Assembly (NCBI GenBank): GCA_028716025.1
Contig: JAQUQP010000138.1
Span: forward strand, 1 to 5,290
Source of the DNA: a bacterium
Lineage (GTDB): Bacteria; UBA6262
DNA: 5,290 nucleotides
Direction: 5' to 3'
The stretch's first letter is position 1, and each line of letters starts with the position of its first letter. Shown here piece after piece: positions 1 to 5,290 of the stretch. The notes under the pieces were generated by a model, which was given only the letters and a program-made list of their open reading frames with translations, did not search any database and had not been told where the DNA came from. The translations under genes and the position numbers were made by a program.

Positions 1-1
1 A

Positions 2-877
2 CCCTTACCATTTGATAAACTTAAAAATGGGATCAAAAAAGCTATTGATAGTATTAACCGGCCAATGACGGACGACCAACGGCTAATGAACTTCAGCCAA
101 TCTATTATGACGACAGATACAGTGCCAAAGATCGTCTCAGCCAGTTTCAACAGTAACGGTAAAAAAGTCTTGATCACTGGCGTAGCCAAGGGGTCTGGCA
201 TGATCCATCCCAATATGGCTACCATGCTGGTTTTTATCATGACAGACGCGGCTGTAGAAAAAGATTTTCTCAAAACAGCGCTAAAAACCGGCGTAGAACC
301 ATCTTTTAATATGCTCACTGTTGATGGCGATACCAGTACCAATGATATGGTCTTGGTAATGGCCAGTGGACAGGCTGGTAATAAGATTATCAGCGCCCAG
401 AGCCGGGAATGTAAAATATTTTCCCAGAAACTGTCACAGGTCTGCAGGGAATTGACCATCATGATCGCCCGGGACGGTGAAGGGGCGACCAAACTGGTTG
501 AAGTAGTGGTTAATGGGGCCAGGAATTTTGCCGCGGCTAAGCAGATAGCCATGTCAGTCGCTAAATCAAGCCTGGTAAAGACTGCTATTTTTGGTAATGA
601 TCCTAACTGGGGCAGGGTCATCGCTGCCATAGGATATAGCGGAGAATATGTTGACCCGGGGCGCGTGGATATTGCCATTGCCGCCGGGAACAGGAAGATC
701 CTCATGTGCCGCAACGGGATAGATCCAGGCTTTTCAGAGGTCCAGGCCAAAAAATTACTGCACGGCAAAGAATTGAAACTACTTATAAACCTGAAACAGG
801 GGCCTGCCAGCGCGACTGTATATACCTGTGATTTCACTCACGGTTATATCGATATTAATGCCAGCTATAGAACATAG
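2..877 (+). CDS. argJ: Glutamate N-acetyltransferase / ornithine acetyltransferase ArgJ, 5'-truncated by the window edge
   Basis: ArgJ transfers the acetyl group from N-acetylornithine to glutamate, recycling acetyl in cytoplasmic arginine synthesis; some members also use acetyl-CoA. The frame is open from base 2, giving 291 residues against about 400 for the family, so roughly 110 N-terminal residues lie outside. The Met at 65 is internal: the codons before it read PLPFDKLKNGIKKAID, matching the conserved stretch ahead of the 'IMTTDT.PK' motif (codons about 107-130). The self-cleavage site KGSGMIHPNMATML is intact. Its Thr codon at 221-223 should be the N-terminal nucleophile of the beta chain after cleavage between Ala and Thr. 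Later family blocks are DGDTSTND, RDGEGATK, KTAIFGNDPNWGR and the C-terminal THGYIDINASYRT, so the 3' end is complete. Whether it is mono- or bifunctional cannot be told. No other arg gene is visible. The downstream gene begins 9 nt after the stop. Confidence 0.96.
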   Translation, partial: PLPFDKLKNGIKKAIDSINRPMTDDQRLMNFSQSIMTTDTVPKIVSASFNSNGKKVLITGVAKGSGMIHPNMATMLVFIMTDAAVEKDFLKTALKTGVEPSFNMLTVDGDTSTNDMVLVMASGQAGNKIISAQSRECKIFSQKLSQVCRELTIMIARDGEGATKLVEVVVNGARNFAAAKQIAMSVAKSSLVKTAIFGNDPNWGRVIAAIGYSGEYVDPGRVDIAIAAGNRKILMCRNGIDPGFSEVQAKKLLHGKELKLLINLKQGPASATVYTCDFTHGYIDINASYRT

Positions 878-886
878 GCTGATCTA

Positions 887-1492
887 ATGAACATACTCAA
901 AATAGATCCTGCCCGTATTAACCAATCTCTCATCACTAAAACTGCCCAAAAAATAAAAAAAGGCGGGGTGGTGATTTTCCCAACAGACACAGTGTATGGG
1001 ATCGGCTGCCTGGCAGACAACGTAAAAAGCATTAAGCGTATTTATCATATTAAGAACAGGGGACAGCACAAACCCCTGCCAGTACTCATAGCTGGTTTGC
1101 GACAGTTGACTTGTCTCCGGGTGATAAAGACCCGGGAAGCAAAGCAGCTGATCAAAAAATTCTGGCCCGGTCCATTAACCCTGATCATGCCTACTATTGA
1201 TGGCGGGTTGATAGGCTTGAGAATGCCTCAGCATCCGGTGGCCTTAGCTTTATTGAAAAAAACCGGGCCCCTGGCTGTAACCAGTGTTAATTTCAGCGGC
1301 GAGGCCAGCGCCAGGACTATAACGGAAATACCAGCAGGCATAATAAAGGCGGTGGACCTGGTTATCGATAGCGGTGCCTGTCCTTTAGCTATTGAATCAA
1401 CTGTTGTGGATATGACTGGACCGCGCCTGAAGTTCCTGCGTACAGGGTATATTAGCCAAAAAGAGATAAGACAGGCTATTAAGCATGTATAA
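887..1492 (+). CDS. tsaC: Threonylcarbamoyl-AMP synthase (TsaC/YrdC type, short form)
   Basis: Makes L-threonylcarbamoyladenylate from threonine, bicarbonate and ATP, the first step of the universal t6A37 modification of ANN-decoding tRNAs; the TsaB/D/E proteins then transfer the group. The 201-residue protein is a single YrdC domain without the C-terminal Sua5 domain of long forms (about 350 aa). Visible blocks: FPTDTVYGIG (residues 31-40), the KNR...KPLPVLI basic loop (56-68), FWPGPLTLI (92-100), LRMPQHP (111-117), TSVNFSG (132-138; most relatives read TSAN) and ESTVVD (170-175), followed by LRTG. ATG 887 is chosen because the N terminus fits the family and the start lies 9 nt after argJ. 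Its Shine-Dalgarno is poor (only ATAGG at 873-877), suggesting coupling to argJ translation. The 3' end overlaps the next gene by 8 nt. Confidence 0.95.
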   Translation: MNILKIDPARINQSLITKTAQKIKKGGVVIFPTDTVYGIGCLADNVKSIKRIYHIKNRGQHKPLPVLIAGLRQLTCLRVIKTREAKQLIKKFWPGPLTLIMPTIDGGLIGLRMPQHPVALALLKKTGPLAVTSVNFSGEASARTITEIPAGIIKAVDLVIDSGACPLAIESTVVDMTGPRLKFLRTGYISQKEIRQAIKHV

Positions 1493-1949
1493 AAAAATAC
1501 TATTTATTTGTACCGGGAATGTCTGCCGCAGCGCGATGGCTGAAGCCTTGAGCAAAAAAATGTTCAAAGATTTTGGCTTAAAAGGCATAAAAGTCTGGTC
1601 CCACGGCCTGGCTGGTTCAAGAATGATACAGGTCCCGGATGAGATATTGAAAATAATGGATGAAGAACAAGCCAGCCTGCGCGCGCATGTTTCCAAACCT
1701 TTAATAGGCAAAGACCTGGCCAAAGCTGACCTGGTCCTGGTCATGGAAAATTATCACCGGGAGAGAATAGTGACTGATTTTCCTGAGCTGGCAGGTAAGG
1801 TTTTTCTTTTTAAACAGTTTGCCGGTGGCGGTGAAGGTGATATTGAAGACCCGATCGGTATGGAAGAGAAAGATTATCGCGCCTGCAAAGAAGAAATAAA
1901 AAATTATCTGCATACACTAATAATAAAACTACAGGAACAAAGGAGATAG
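1485..1949 (+). CDS. Low-molecular-weight protein phosphatase (LMW-PTP / YwlE-Wzb family)
   Basis: A 154-residue cytosolic phosphatase of the arsenate reductase-like LMW-PTP fold, full length for the family. The P-loop CTGNVCRS (residues 9-16) gives nucleophile Cys9, Arg15 and Ser16 in the CX5R(S/T) pattern. The general-acid loop is EDPIG, with Asp122-Pro123. [11 protein letters not shown] (81-91) is another family block. Relatives dephosphorylate tyrosine (Wzb/Etp types acting on polysaccharide tyrosine kinases) or arginine (Bacillus YwlE). In YwlE the residue before the second P-loop Cys is Thr, which favours phosphoarginine, while Tyr phosphatases usually carry Ile; here it is Val13, so the substrate is open. 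The start overlaps tsaC by 8 nt in another frame, implying translational coupling. Pairing with tsaC and glyA favours the YwlE neighbourhood, whereas wecA/wecB downstream are also compatible with a polysaccharide role. No tyrosine kinase or arginine kinase (mcsB) gene is visible. Confidence 0.93.
   Translation: MYKKILFICTGNVCRSAMAEALSKKMFKDFGLKGIKVWSHGLAGSRMIQVPDEILKIMDEEQASLRAHVSKPLIGKDLAKADLVLVMENYHRERIVTDFPELAGKVFLFKQFAGGGEGDIEDPIGMEEKDYRACKEEIKNYLHTLIIKLQEQRR
1939..1945 (+). promoter_or_regulatory. Strong Shine-Dalgarno for glyA
   Basis: AAAGGAG lies 6 nt before the ATG at 1952 and inside the last codons of the phosphatase gene. It is one of the two best ribosome-binding sites in the window and fixes the glyA start. 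High independent initiation is expected for this abundant enzyme. Confidence 0.85.
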
Positions 1950-1951
1950 CC

Positions 1952-3205
1952 ATGTCCTATGTTAAAAAGATCGACCCGGAACTTTATGATGCCATACTAA
2001 AAGAAACGGAACGTGAAGCTTATACCCTGGAGCTGATACCCAGCGAGAATATTGTCAGTGAAGCGGTTTTGGAGGCGCAAGGCGGGGTAATGACCAATAA
2101 ATACGCTGAAGGATACCCCAGCAAGCGTTATTACGGCGGTTGCGAGTTTGTCGATGTAGCGGAAAAATTGGCTATTGACCGGGCTAAACAATTATTTGGT
2201 TGCGAACATGTGAATGTCCAGCCGCATTGCGGTACTTCCGCTAACCTGGCTGTTTACCTGACTGTCCTGACTTTCGGGGATACGATCATGGGCATGGACC
2301 TGTCTTGCGGCGGCCATCTGTCGCATGGCAATCCCCTGAATTTTAGCGGCAAATTTTATAAGATCGTAGCCTACGGCGTGACCAAGGATACGGAAACCAT
2401 TGACTATGACCAGATGAGAAAACTGGCCCTGGAGCATAAACCAAAAATAATTGTGACTGGTGCCAGTGCTTATTCGCGTTTTATTGATTTTAAGAAAGTG
2501 AAAGAGATCGCTGATGAAGTGGGAGCTTTCCATATGGCTGATATCGCCCATATTGCCGGGCTGGTAGCAGCCGGCATGCATCCTTCGCCGGTGCCATATG
2601 CTGATTTTGTAACGACTACTACCCATAAGACACTGCGCGGACCCCGCGGTGGCATGATCATGTGCAAAGAAAAATTTGCCAAAGACCTGGACCGGATAGT
2701 TTTCCCCGGTATCCAGGGTGGGCCGTTAATGCATGTCATAGCGGCTAAAGCTGTCGCTTTCAAAGAAGCGCTGGGTGATAGTTTTAAAACGTACCAGAAA
2801 CAGATCGTCGCCAATGCCAAAGAATTGGCCCAGGCTTTGCAGAATGAAGGGTTCAGGATCGTCAGCGGCGGCACAGACAACCATCTTATGCTGGTGGACC
2901 TGCGGTCCAAAAAAATCACCGGCAAGATCGCCCAGGAAGCACTGGATAAAGCCGGTATAACCGTCAATAAGAACACTATCCCTTATGATCCGGAAAAACC
3001 TTTTATTGCCAGCGGTATCAGGGTGGGTACGCCATCAATTACCGCCAGAGGTATGAAAGAAAAGGAAATGACCCAGATAGCCAGATGGATCAACCAGGCT
3101 CTGTCGTCCCATGATAATGAAGCGGCTTTAGCCAAGATCAAGGCTGAGGTAAAGCAACTGTGCCTGAAATTCCCTATTTACGGAGAAAGACTCAGTGACC
3201 GGTAA
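1952..3205 (+). CDS. glyA: Serine hydroxymethyltransferase
   Basis: PLP enzyme converting serine and tetrahydrofolate to glycine and 5,10-methylene-THF, the main one-carbon source of the cytosol. At 417 residues it matches the usual bacterial length. Landmarks in order: [11 protein letters not shown] (26-36), [15 protein letters not shown] (49-63), the PLP-phosphate region QPHCGTSAN (90-98), GGHLSHG with His125 stacking on the cofactor, [14 protein letters not shown] (195-208) with Asp197 and His200, the Schiff-base lysine Lys226 in [14 protein letters not shown], and substrate-carboxylate Arg357 in [14 protein letters not shown]. All key catalytic residues are present. The oddity is CGTSAN where most bacterial enzymes read SGSQAN. 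It sits 2 nt after the phosphatase gene, so there is no room for a glycine or THF riboswitch directly upstream. The 78 nt after its stop are the only sizeable gap in the window. Assignment is very secure. Confidence 0.98.
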   Translation: MSYVKKIDPELYDAILKETEREAYTLELIPSENIVSEAVLEAQGGVMTNKYAEGYPSKRYYGGCEFVDVAEKLAIDRAKQLFGCEHVNVQPHCGTSANLAVYLTVLTFGDTIMGMDLSCGGHLSHGNPLNFSGKFYKIVAYGVTKDTETIDYDQMRKLALEHKPKIIVTGASAYSRFIDFKKVKEIADEVGAFHMADIAHIAGLVAAGMHPSPVPYADFVTTTTHKTLRGPRGGMIMCKEKFAKDLDRIVFPGIQGGPLMHVIAAKAVAFKEALGDSFKTYQKQIVANAKELAQALQNEGFRIVSGGTDNHLMLVDLRSKKITGKIAQEALDKAGITVNKNTIPYDPEKPFIASGIRVGTPSITARGMKEKEMTQIARWINQALSSHDNEAALAKIKAEVKQLCLKFPIYGERLSDR

Positions 3206-3216
3206 ACAGTGTCGAA

Positions 3217-3242
3217 GCCCGAAAAGAAAAGTTTTATCGGGC
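3217..3242 (+). repeat. Stem-loop between glyA and the wecA-like gene
   Basis: GCCCGA at 3217-3222 is perfectly complementary to TCGGGC at 3237-3242. After one A-A mismatch (3223/3236) the stem can continue with A-U, A-U, G-U and A-U pairs (3224-3227 with 3232-3235), closing a 4-nt loop. It begins 12 nt after the glyA stop. There is no T-run after it on either strand, so it is not a canonical intrinsic terminator. It may protect the glyA mRNA 3' end, act as a processing site, or weakly attenuate transcription. Confidence 0.55.
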
Positions 3243-3245
3243 ATC

Positions 3246-3281
3246 GTTACCGTACACCGTATAACGAAGCAAAGAGGTAAC
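3246..3281 (+). promoter_or_regulatory. Short inverted repeat covering the wecA-like ribosome-binding site
   Basis: GTTACC (3246-3251) is complementary to GGTAAC (3276-3281), with a 24-nt spacer. The right arm begins in the likely Shine-Dalgarno AAAGAGG (3271-3277) and ends just before the TTG start at 3284. In mRNA, pairing could partly mask the site. The spacer also holds the direct repeat ACCGTA at 3249-3254 and 3256-3261, and a -10-like TATAAC at 3260-3265 without a recognisable -35. Six base pairs across 24 nt can occur by chance, so any role is tentative. Confidence 0.25.
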
Positions 3282-3283
3282 TA

Positions 3284-4324
3284 TTGACCTGGAAGATGGG
3301 TTCGATCATTTATGCTGTTTTTTTTATTTCCCTGGTTTTGAGCCTGGTGATAACACCTTACGTGATCAAGCTGGCAACCCGGCTGAAAGTAATGGACCAG
3401 CCGGAACAGAGGAAAATTCATAAGAAACCGGTACCGCGCTGGGGTGGCTTGGGAATATTTATTGCTTTCACGGCAGCGGTAGTGTTGTGCTGGCTTATTT
3501 TCCCTTATTTCAGGCATTTGGCCCATTTTACTACCTCGAAATTTTCGATGAGTTCCCAAATAATCGGTATCCTGGTAGGCGGGGCTATCCTGATCATAAT
3601 CGGTACCATAGATGATAAGTACGGACTACCGGCTATAGCCAAGTTATTCGGCCAAATACTGGTTGTCCTGGTACTGATCAATTATGGGATCAAGATCAGC
3701 GGATTTGCGTTGCCTTTTCTTGATTTTTTACCTTTTAATTCTATCTTGATCACCCAACTCGTGACTGTATCCTGGTTCCTGCTATTTATTAATAGCGTTA
3801 ATTTCAGCGATGGTATGGACGGATTGGCGTGCGGTATCGTAGCTATTTCCTCTTTCACCTTCCTGGCAATATCTATCCTCATGTGGGGTACCCAAAAAAT
3901 ATTAGTGATACAGAACCTGAAACTGGCGGCCATTCTTTCCGCGGCCCTGGCTGGCTCCTGCATCGGTTTCTTGCGCTATAATTTTTTCCCGGCAAAAATA
4001 TTTATGGGAGATACCGGCAGTATGTTCCTGGGTTATATGCTGGCAGTGATCACGACTATCGGCACTTTAAAAACTACTGCCGTTATTGCCTTGTTCATAC
4101 CCATGCTGGCGTTAGGACTGCCTCTGATAGACATTAGTATTACGGTTTTTCGGCGTTGGCATAATAAGGTTCCGTTATTTACTTCTGACCGGCAGCATTT
4201 ACATCACCGGCTTTTAGGCAAGGGATGGACCCAGAGAGAAGTGGTGTTGTTGAGCTACGTCTTGAGCGGTATCCTGGGTATTTTCGCGATCTTGCTGACT
4301 ATTTATAAAGGAGTGCCCAAGTGA
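3284..4324 (+). CDS. wecA: WecA/TagO-type undecaprenyl-phosphate GlcNAc-1-phosphate transferase (MraY family)
   Basis: Integral membrane enzyme of the MraY/WecA family. It moves a sugar-1-phosphate (typically GlcNAc-1-P from UDP-GlcNAc) onto undecaprenyl phosphate at the inner membrane face, starting a surface polysaccharide or linkage unit. The 346-residue product has about ten hydrophobic segments. Motifs: DQPEQRKIHKKPVPRWGG (38-55), Mg-binding TIDDKYG (108-114, Asp110-Asp111), NSVNFSDGMDGL (170-181), FMGDTGS (240-246) and the cytosolic HLHHRLL (305-311) typical of WecA/TagO rather than MraY. No murein gene is nearby, and wecB overlaps the end, which supports GlcNAc as substrate. Start choice: TTG 3284 has AAAGAGG 6 nt upstream, while ATG 3296 (four residues shorter) has GGAAG directly abutting it and is the alternative. 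The exact sugar and the final polymer (O-antigen, common antigen, teichoic linkage) cannot be settled. Confidence 0.93.
   Translation: MTWKMGSIIYAVFFISLVLSLVITPYVIKLATRLKVMDQPEQRKIHKKPVPRWGGLGIFIAFTAAVVLCWLIFPYFRHLAHFTTSKFSMSSQIIGILVGGAILIIIGTIDDKYGLPAIAKLFGQILVVLVLINYGIKISGFALPFLDFLPFNSILITQLVTVSWFLLFINSVNFSDGMDGLACGIVAISSFTFLAISILMWGTQKILVIQNLKLAAILSAALAGSCIGFLRYNFFPAKIFMGDTGSMFLGYMLAVITTIGTLKTTAVIALFIPMLALGLPLIDISITVFRRWHNKVPLFTSDRQHLHHRLLGKGWTQREVVLLSYVLSGILGIFAILLTIYKGVPK
4307..4313 (+). promoter_or_regulatory. Shine-Dalgarno deciding the GTG start of wecB
   Basis: AAAGGAG lies 7 nt before GTG 4321, inside the last codons of the wecA-like gene. It supports GTG as the initiation codon, with the GTGA stop/start overlap allowing coupled translation. 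Confidence 0.8.
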
Positions 4325-5290
4325 TTAAAGTAATTGCCGTATTTGGCACACGACCAGAGGCAATTAAGATGGTTCCGGTTATCCATAAGCTCAAAACCAT
4401 GAAAACAAAGTTTAAAACTATTGTTTGTGTTACAGCGCAGCACCGGCAGATGCTGGACCAGGTATTGAAAATTTTCCGCATAAAATGCGACTATGACCTT
4501 AATATCATGCAAAATGCCCAGAGTCTCTACCAGATCACGACTAATGGATTGTTGAGGCTGGAAGAGATCTTTAAGAAAGAAAAACCGGATATAGTGCTGG
4601 TACATGGCGATACAACGACTACCCTGGTGGCAGCGCTGGCAGCTTTCTATGAAAAGATCCCGGTGGGGCATGTGGAAGCAGGCCTGCGTTCTTTTGACAA
4701 ATACAATCCCTTCCCGGAAGAGATTAACCGGCGTATTGCCGATGTATTGGCTGACCTTTATTTTGTACCTACTCCGCTCAGTGCCAGGAACCTGAATAAA
4801 GAAGGAGTCCCCGGCAAAAATATTTATATCACCGGCAACACCGTGATCGATGCGCTGTTAATGGCCTTAAAAGCTCCTTATCAAGCCCAGAATAAACAAC
4901 TTGAATCCCTTGATCCCGGGAAAAAGATCATCCTGGTAACCATCCACCGGCGGGAGAACTGGGGGGCTCCGTTAAAAAATATCTGTACTGCTTTGGCCAG
5001 GATCGCAAGCCGTTACCCTGATGTGCAAATAATCTATCCTGTGCACCTGAATCCGCAGGTCAAAAATACTGTTTATACCGGGTTGGGCGGCAGGAAGAAT
5101 ATCCTGCTTTGTGAACCTCTTGATTATCTTGATTTTGTGCATGTTATGCAGCAATCATACATGGTAGTGACTGATTCGGGCGGTTTGCAGGAGGAAGCTC
5201 CATCCTTGGGTAAACCTGTGTTGGTTTTGCGTAAAGTAACAGAAAGACCGGAAGCAGTGAAAGCTGGTACAGCAAGGGTTGTTGGCACTA
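4321..5290 (+). CDS. wecB: UDP-N-acetylglucosamine 2-epimerase (non-hydrolysing), 3'-truncated by the window edge
   Basis: Interconverts UDP-GlcNAc and UDP-ManNAc in the cytosol, supplying ManNAc or ManNAcA for surface glycans (wecB/mnaA). The frame starts at GTG 4321, overlaps the upstream stop by 4 nt, and is open to the last base: 323 codons of about 370 expected. Blocks in order: AVFGTRPEAIKMVPV (6-20), TAQHRQMLD (38-46), LVHGDTTTTLVAAL (93-106), GHVEAGLRSFD (116-126), FPEEINRRIAD (131-141), GNTVIDAL (172-179), TIHRRENWG (207-215), YPVHLNP (239-245) and VTDSGGLQEEAPSLGKPVLV (283-302), then the TERPEAV loop. Asp97, Glu119, Glu133 and His209 match the residues required for catalysis in E. 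coli WecB (Asp95, Glu117, Glu131, His213). The hydrolysing NeuC/SiaA type is less likely given the full match to the bacterial non-hydrolysing pattern. Co-expression with the wecA-like gene is expected. No wecC is visible in the window. Confidence 0.96.
   Translation, partial: MIKVIAVFGTRPEAIKMVPVIHKLKTMKTKFKTIVCVTAQHRQMLDQVLKIFRIKCDYDLNIMQNAQSLYQITTNGLLRLEEIFKKEKPDIVLVHGDTTTTLVAALAAFYEKIPVGHVEAGLRSFDKYNPFPEEINRRIADVLADLYFVPTPLSARNLNKEGVPGKNIYITGNTVIDALLMALKAPYQAQNKQLESLDPGKKIILVTIHRRENWGAPLKNICTALARIASRYPDVQIIYPVHLNPQVKNTVYTGLGGRKNILLCEPLDYLDFVHVMQQSYMVVTDSGGLQEEAPSLGKPVLVLRKVTERPEAVKAGTARVVGT

Noticed and set aside
65..67. ATG 65 as the true start of argJ
   Set aside because: The frame is open back to base 2 and those codons encode the conserved ArgJ segment before the IMTTDT motif, so the gene is cut by the window edge.
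1397..1913. Antisense open frames opposite tsaC and the phosphatase gene (1397-1744, 1701-1913)
   Set aside because: No recognisable motifs or ribosome-binding sites; the sense strand genes explain the sequence fully.
1946..1951. Riboswitch (glycine or THF) controlling glyA
   Set aside because: glyA starts 2 nt after the previous gene and upstream sequence is coding, leaving no leader for an aptamer.
2192..2976. Long antisense open frames opposite glyA (2192-2626 and 2470-2976)
   Set aside because: They lie wholly opposite a full, strongly conserved glyA, have low-complexity translations without family motifs, and reflect its codon bias.
3217..3250. Intrinsic terminator after glyA
   Set aside because: The GCCCGA/TCGGGC stem is followed by ATCGTTACC, with no run of T on either strand.
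3237..3265. Sigma-70 promoter with -10 TATAAC at 3260-3265
   Set aside because: At 16-18 nt upstream the sequence is around TCGGGCA, nothing like TTGACA. It remains a weak possibility only.
3281..3963. Antisense open frames opposite the wecA-like gene (3281-3559, 3682-3963)
   Set aside because: Shadows of the membrane-protein gene, with no motif support.
4299..4795. Open frames opposite or out of frame with wecB (4299-4481 and 4303-4671 on -, 4604-4795 on +)
   Set aside because: The wecB frame from 4321 carries all epimerase motifs without interruption, so these are shadows.

Overview
The window is an ordinary-looking, densely packed bacterial stretch with six protein-coding genes, all on the + strand. 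In order they are: the 3' part of argJ (arginine biosynthesis), tsaC (tRNA threonylcarbamoyladenosine synthesis), a low-molecular-weight protein phosphatase gene, glyA (serine hydroxymethyltransferase), a wecA/tagO-type polyprenyl-phosphate GlcNAc-1-phosphate transferase gene, and the first ~85% of wecB (UDP-GlcNAc 2-epimerase), which runs off the right edge. I see no RNA gene, mobile element, CRISPR array or origin.

Layout: positions 2-1949 hold argJ, tsaC and the phosphatase gene with almost no spacing (9-nt gap, then an 8-nt overlap). glyA follows after 2 nt, with a strong Shine-Dalgarno inside the end of the phosphatase gene. The only real intergenic space is 3206-3283 (78 nt). It holds a stem-loop and a second short inverted repeat that covers the ribosome-binding site of the wecA-like gene, which appears to start at TTG. 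wecA and wecB overlap by 4 nt (GTGA). The window therefore reads as one or two polycistronic units, with 3206-3283 the only plausible place for independent control.

Functionally, the first four genes are housekeeping: arginine synthesis, tRNA t6A modification, protein dephosphorylation and one-carbon/glycine metabolism. The last two act on UDP-GlcNAc to start or feed a cell-surface polysaccharide. WecA-type enzymes load GlcNAc-1-P onto undecaprenyl phosphate, and WecB makes UDP-ManNAc. From general knowledge, the order tsaC - LMW phosphatase - glyA - wecA/tagO - wecB resembles the ywlC-ywlE-(rpiB)-glyA-(upp)-tagO-mnaA neighbourhood of Firmicutes and related lineages, here without rpiB and upp and with argJ upstream.

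Organism: clearly bacterial. Base composition is near balanced (mid-40s % GC by eye), with ATG, TTG and GTG starts and AAAGGAG-type Shine-Dalgarno sequences. The phylum cannot be fixed from this window. The rearranged neighbourhood and the unusual glyA motif could fit an uncultured candidate phylum, but that is a guess. I found no convincing novel system. The second-look items are fine-scale: the stem-loop leader before wecA, a Val at the specificity position of the phosphatase, a variant PLP-phosphate motif in GlyA, and apparent enrichment of GATC.
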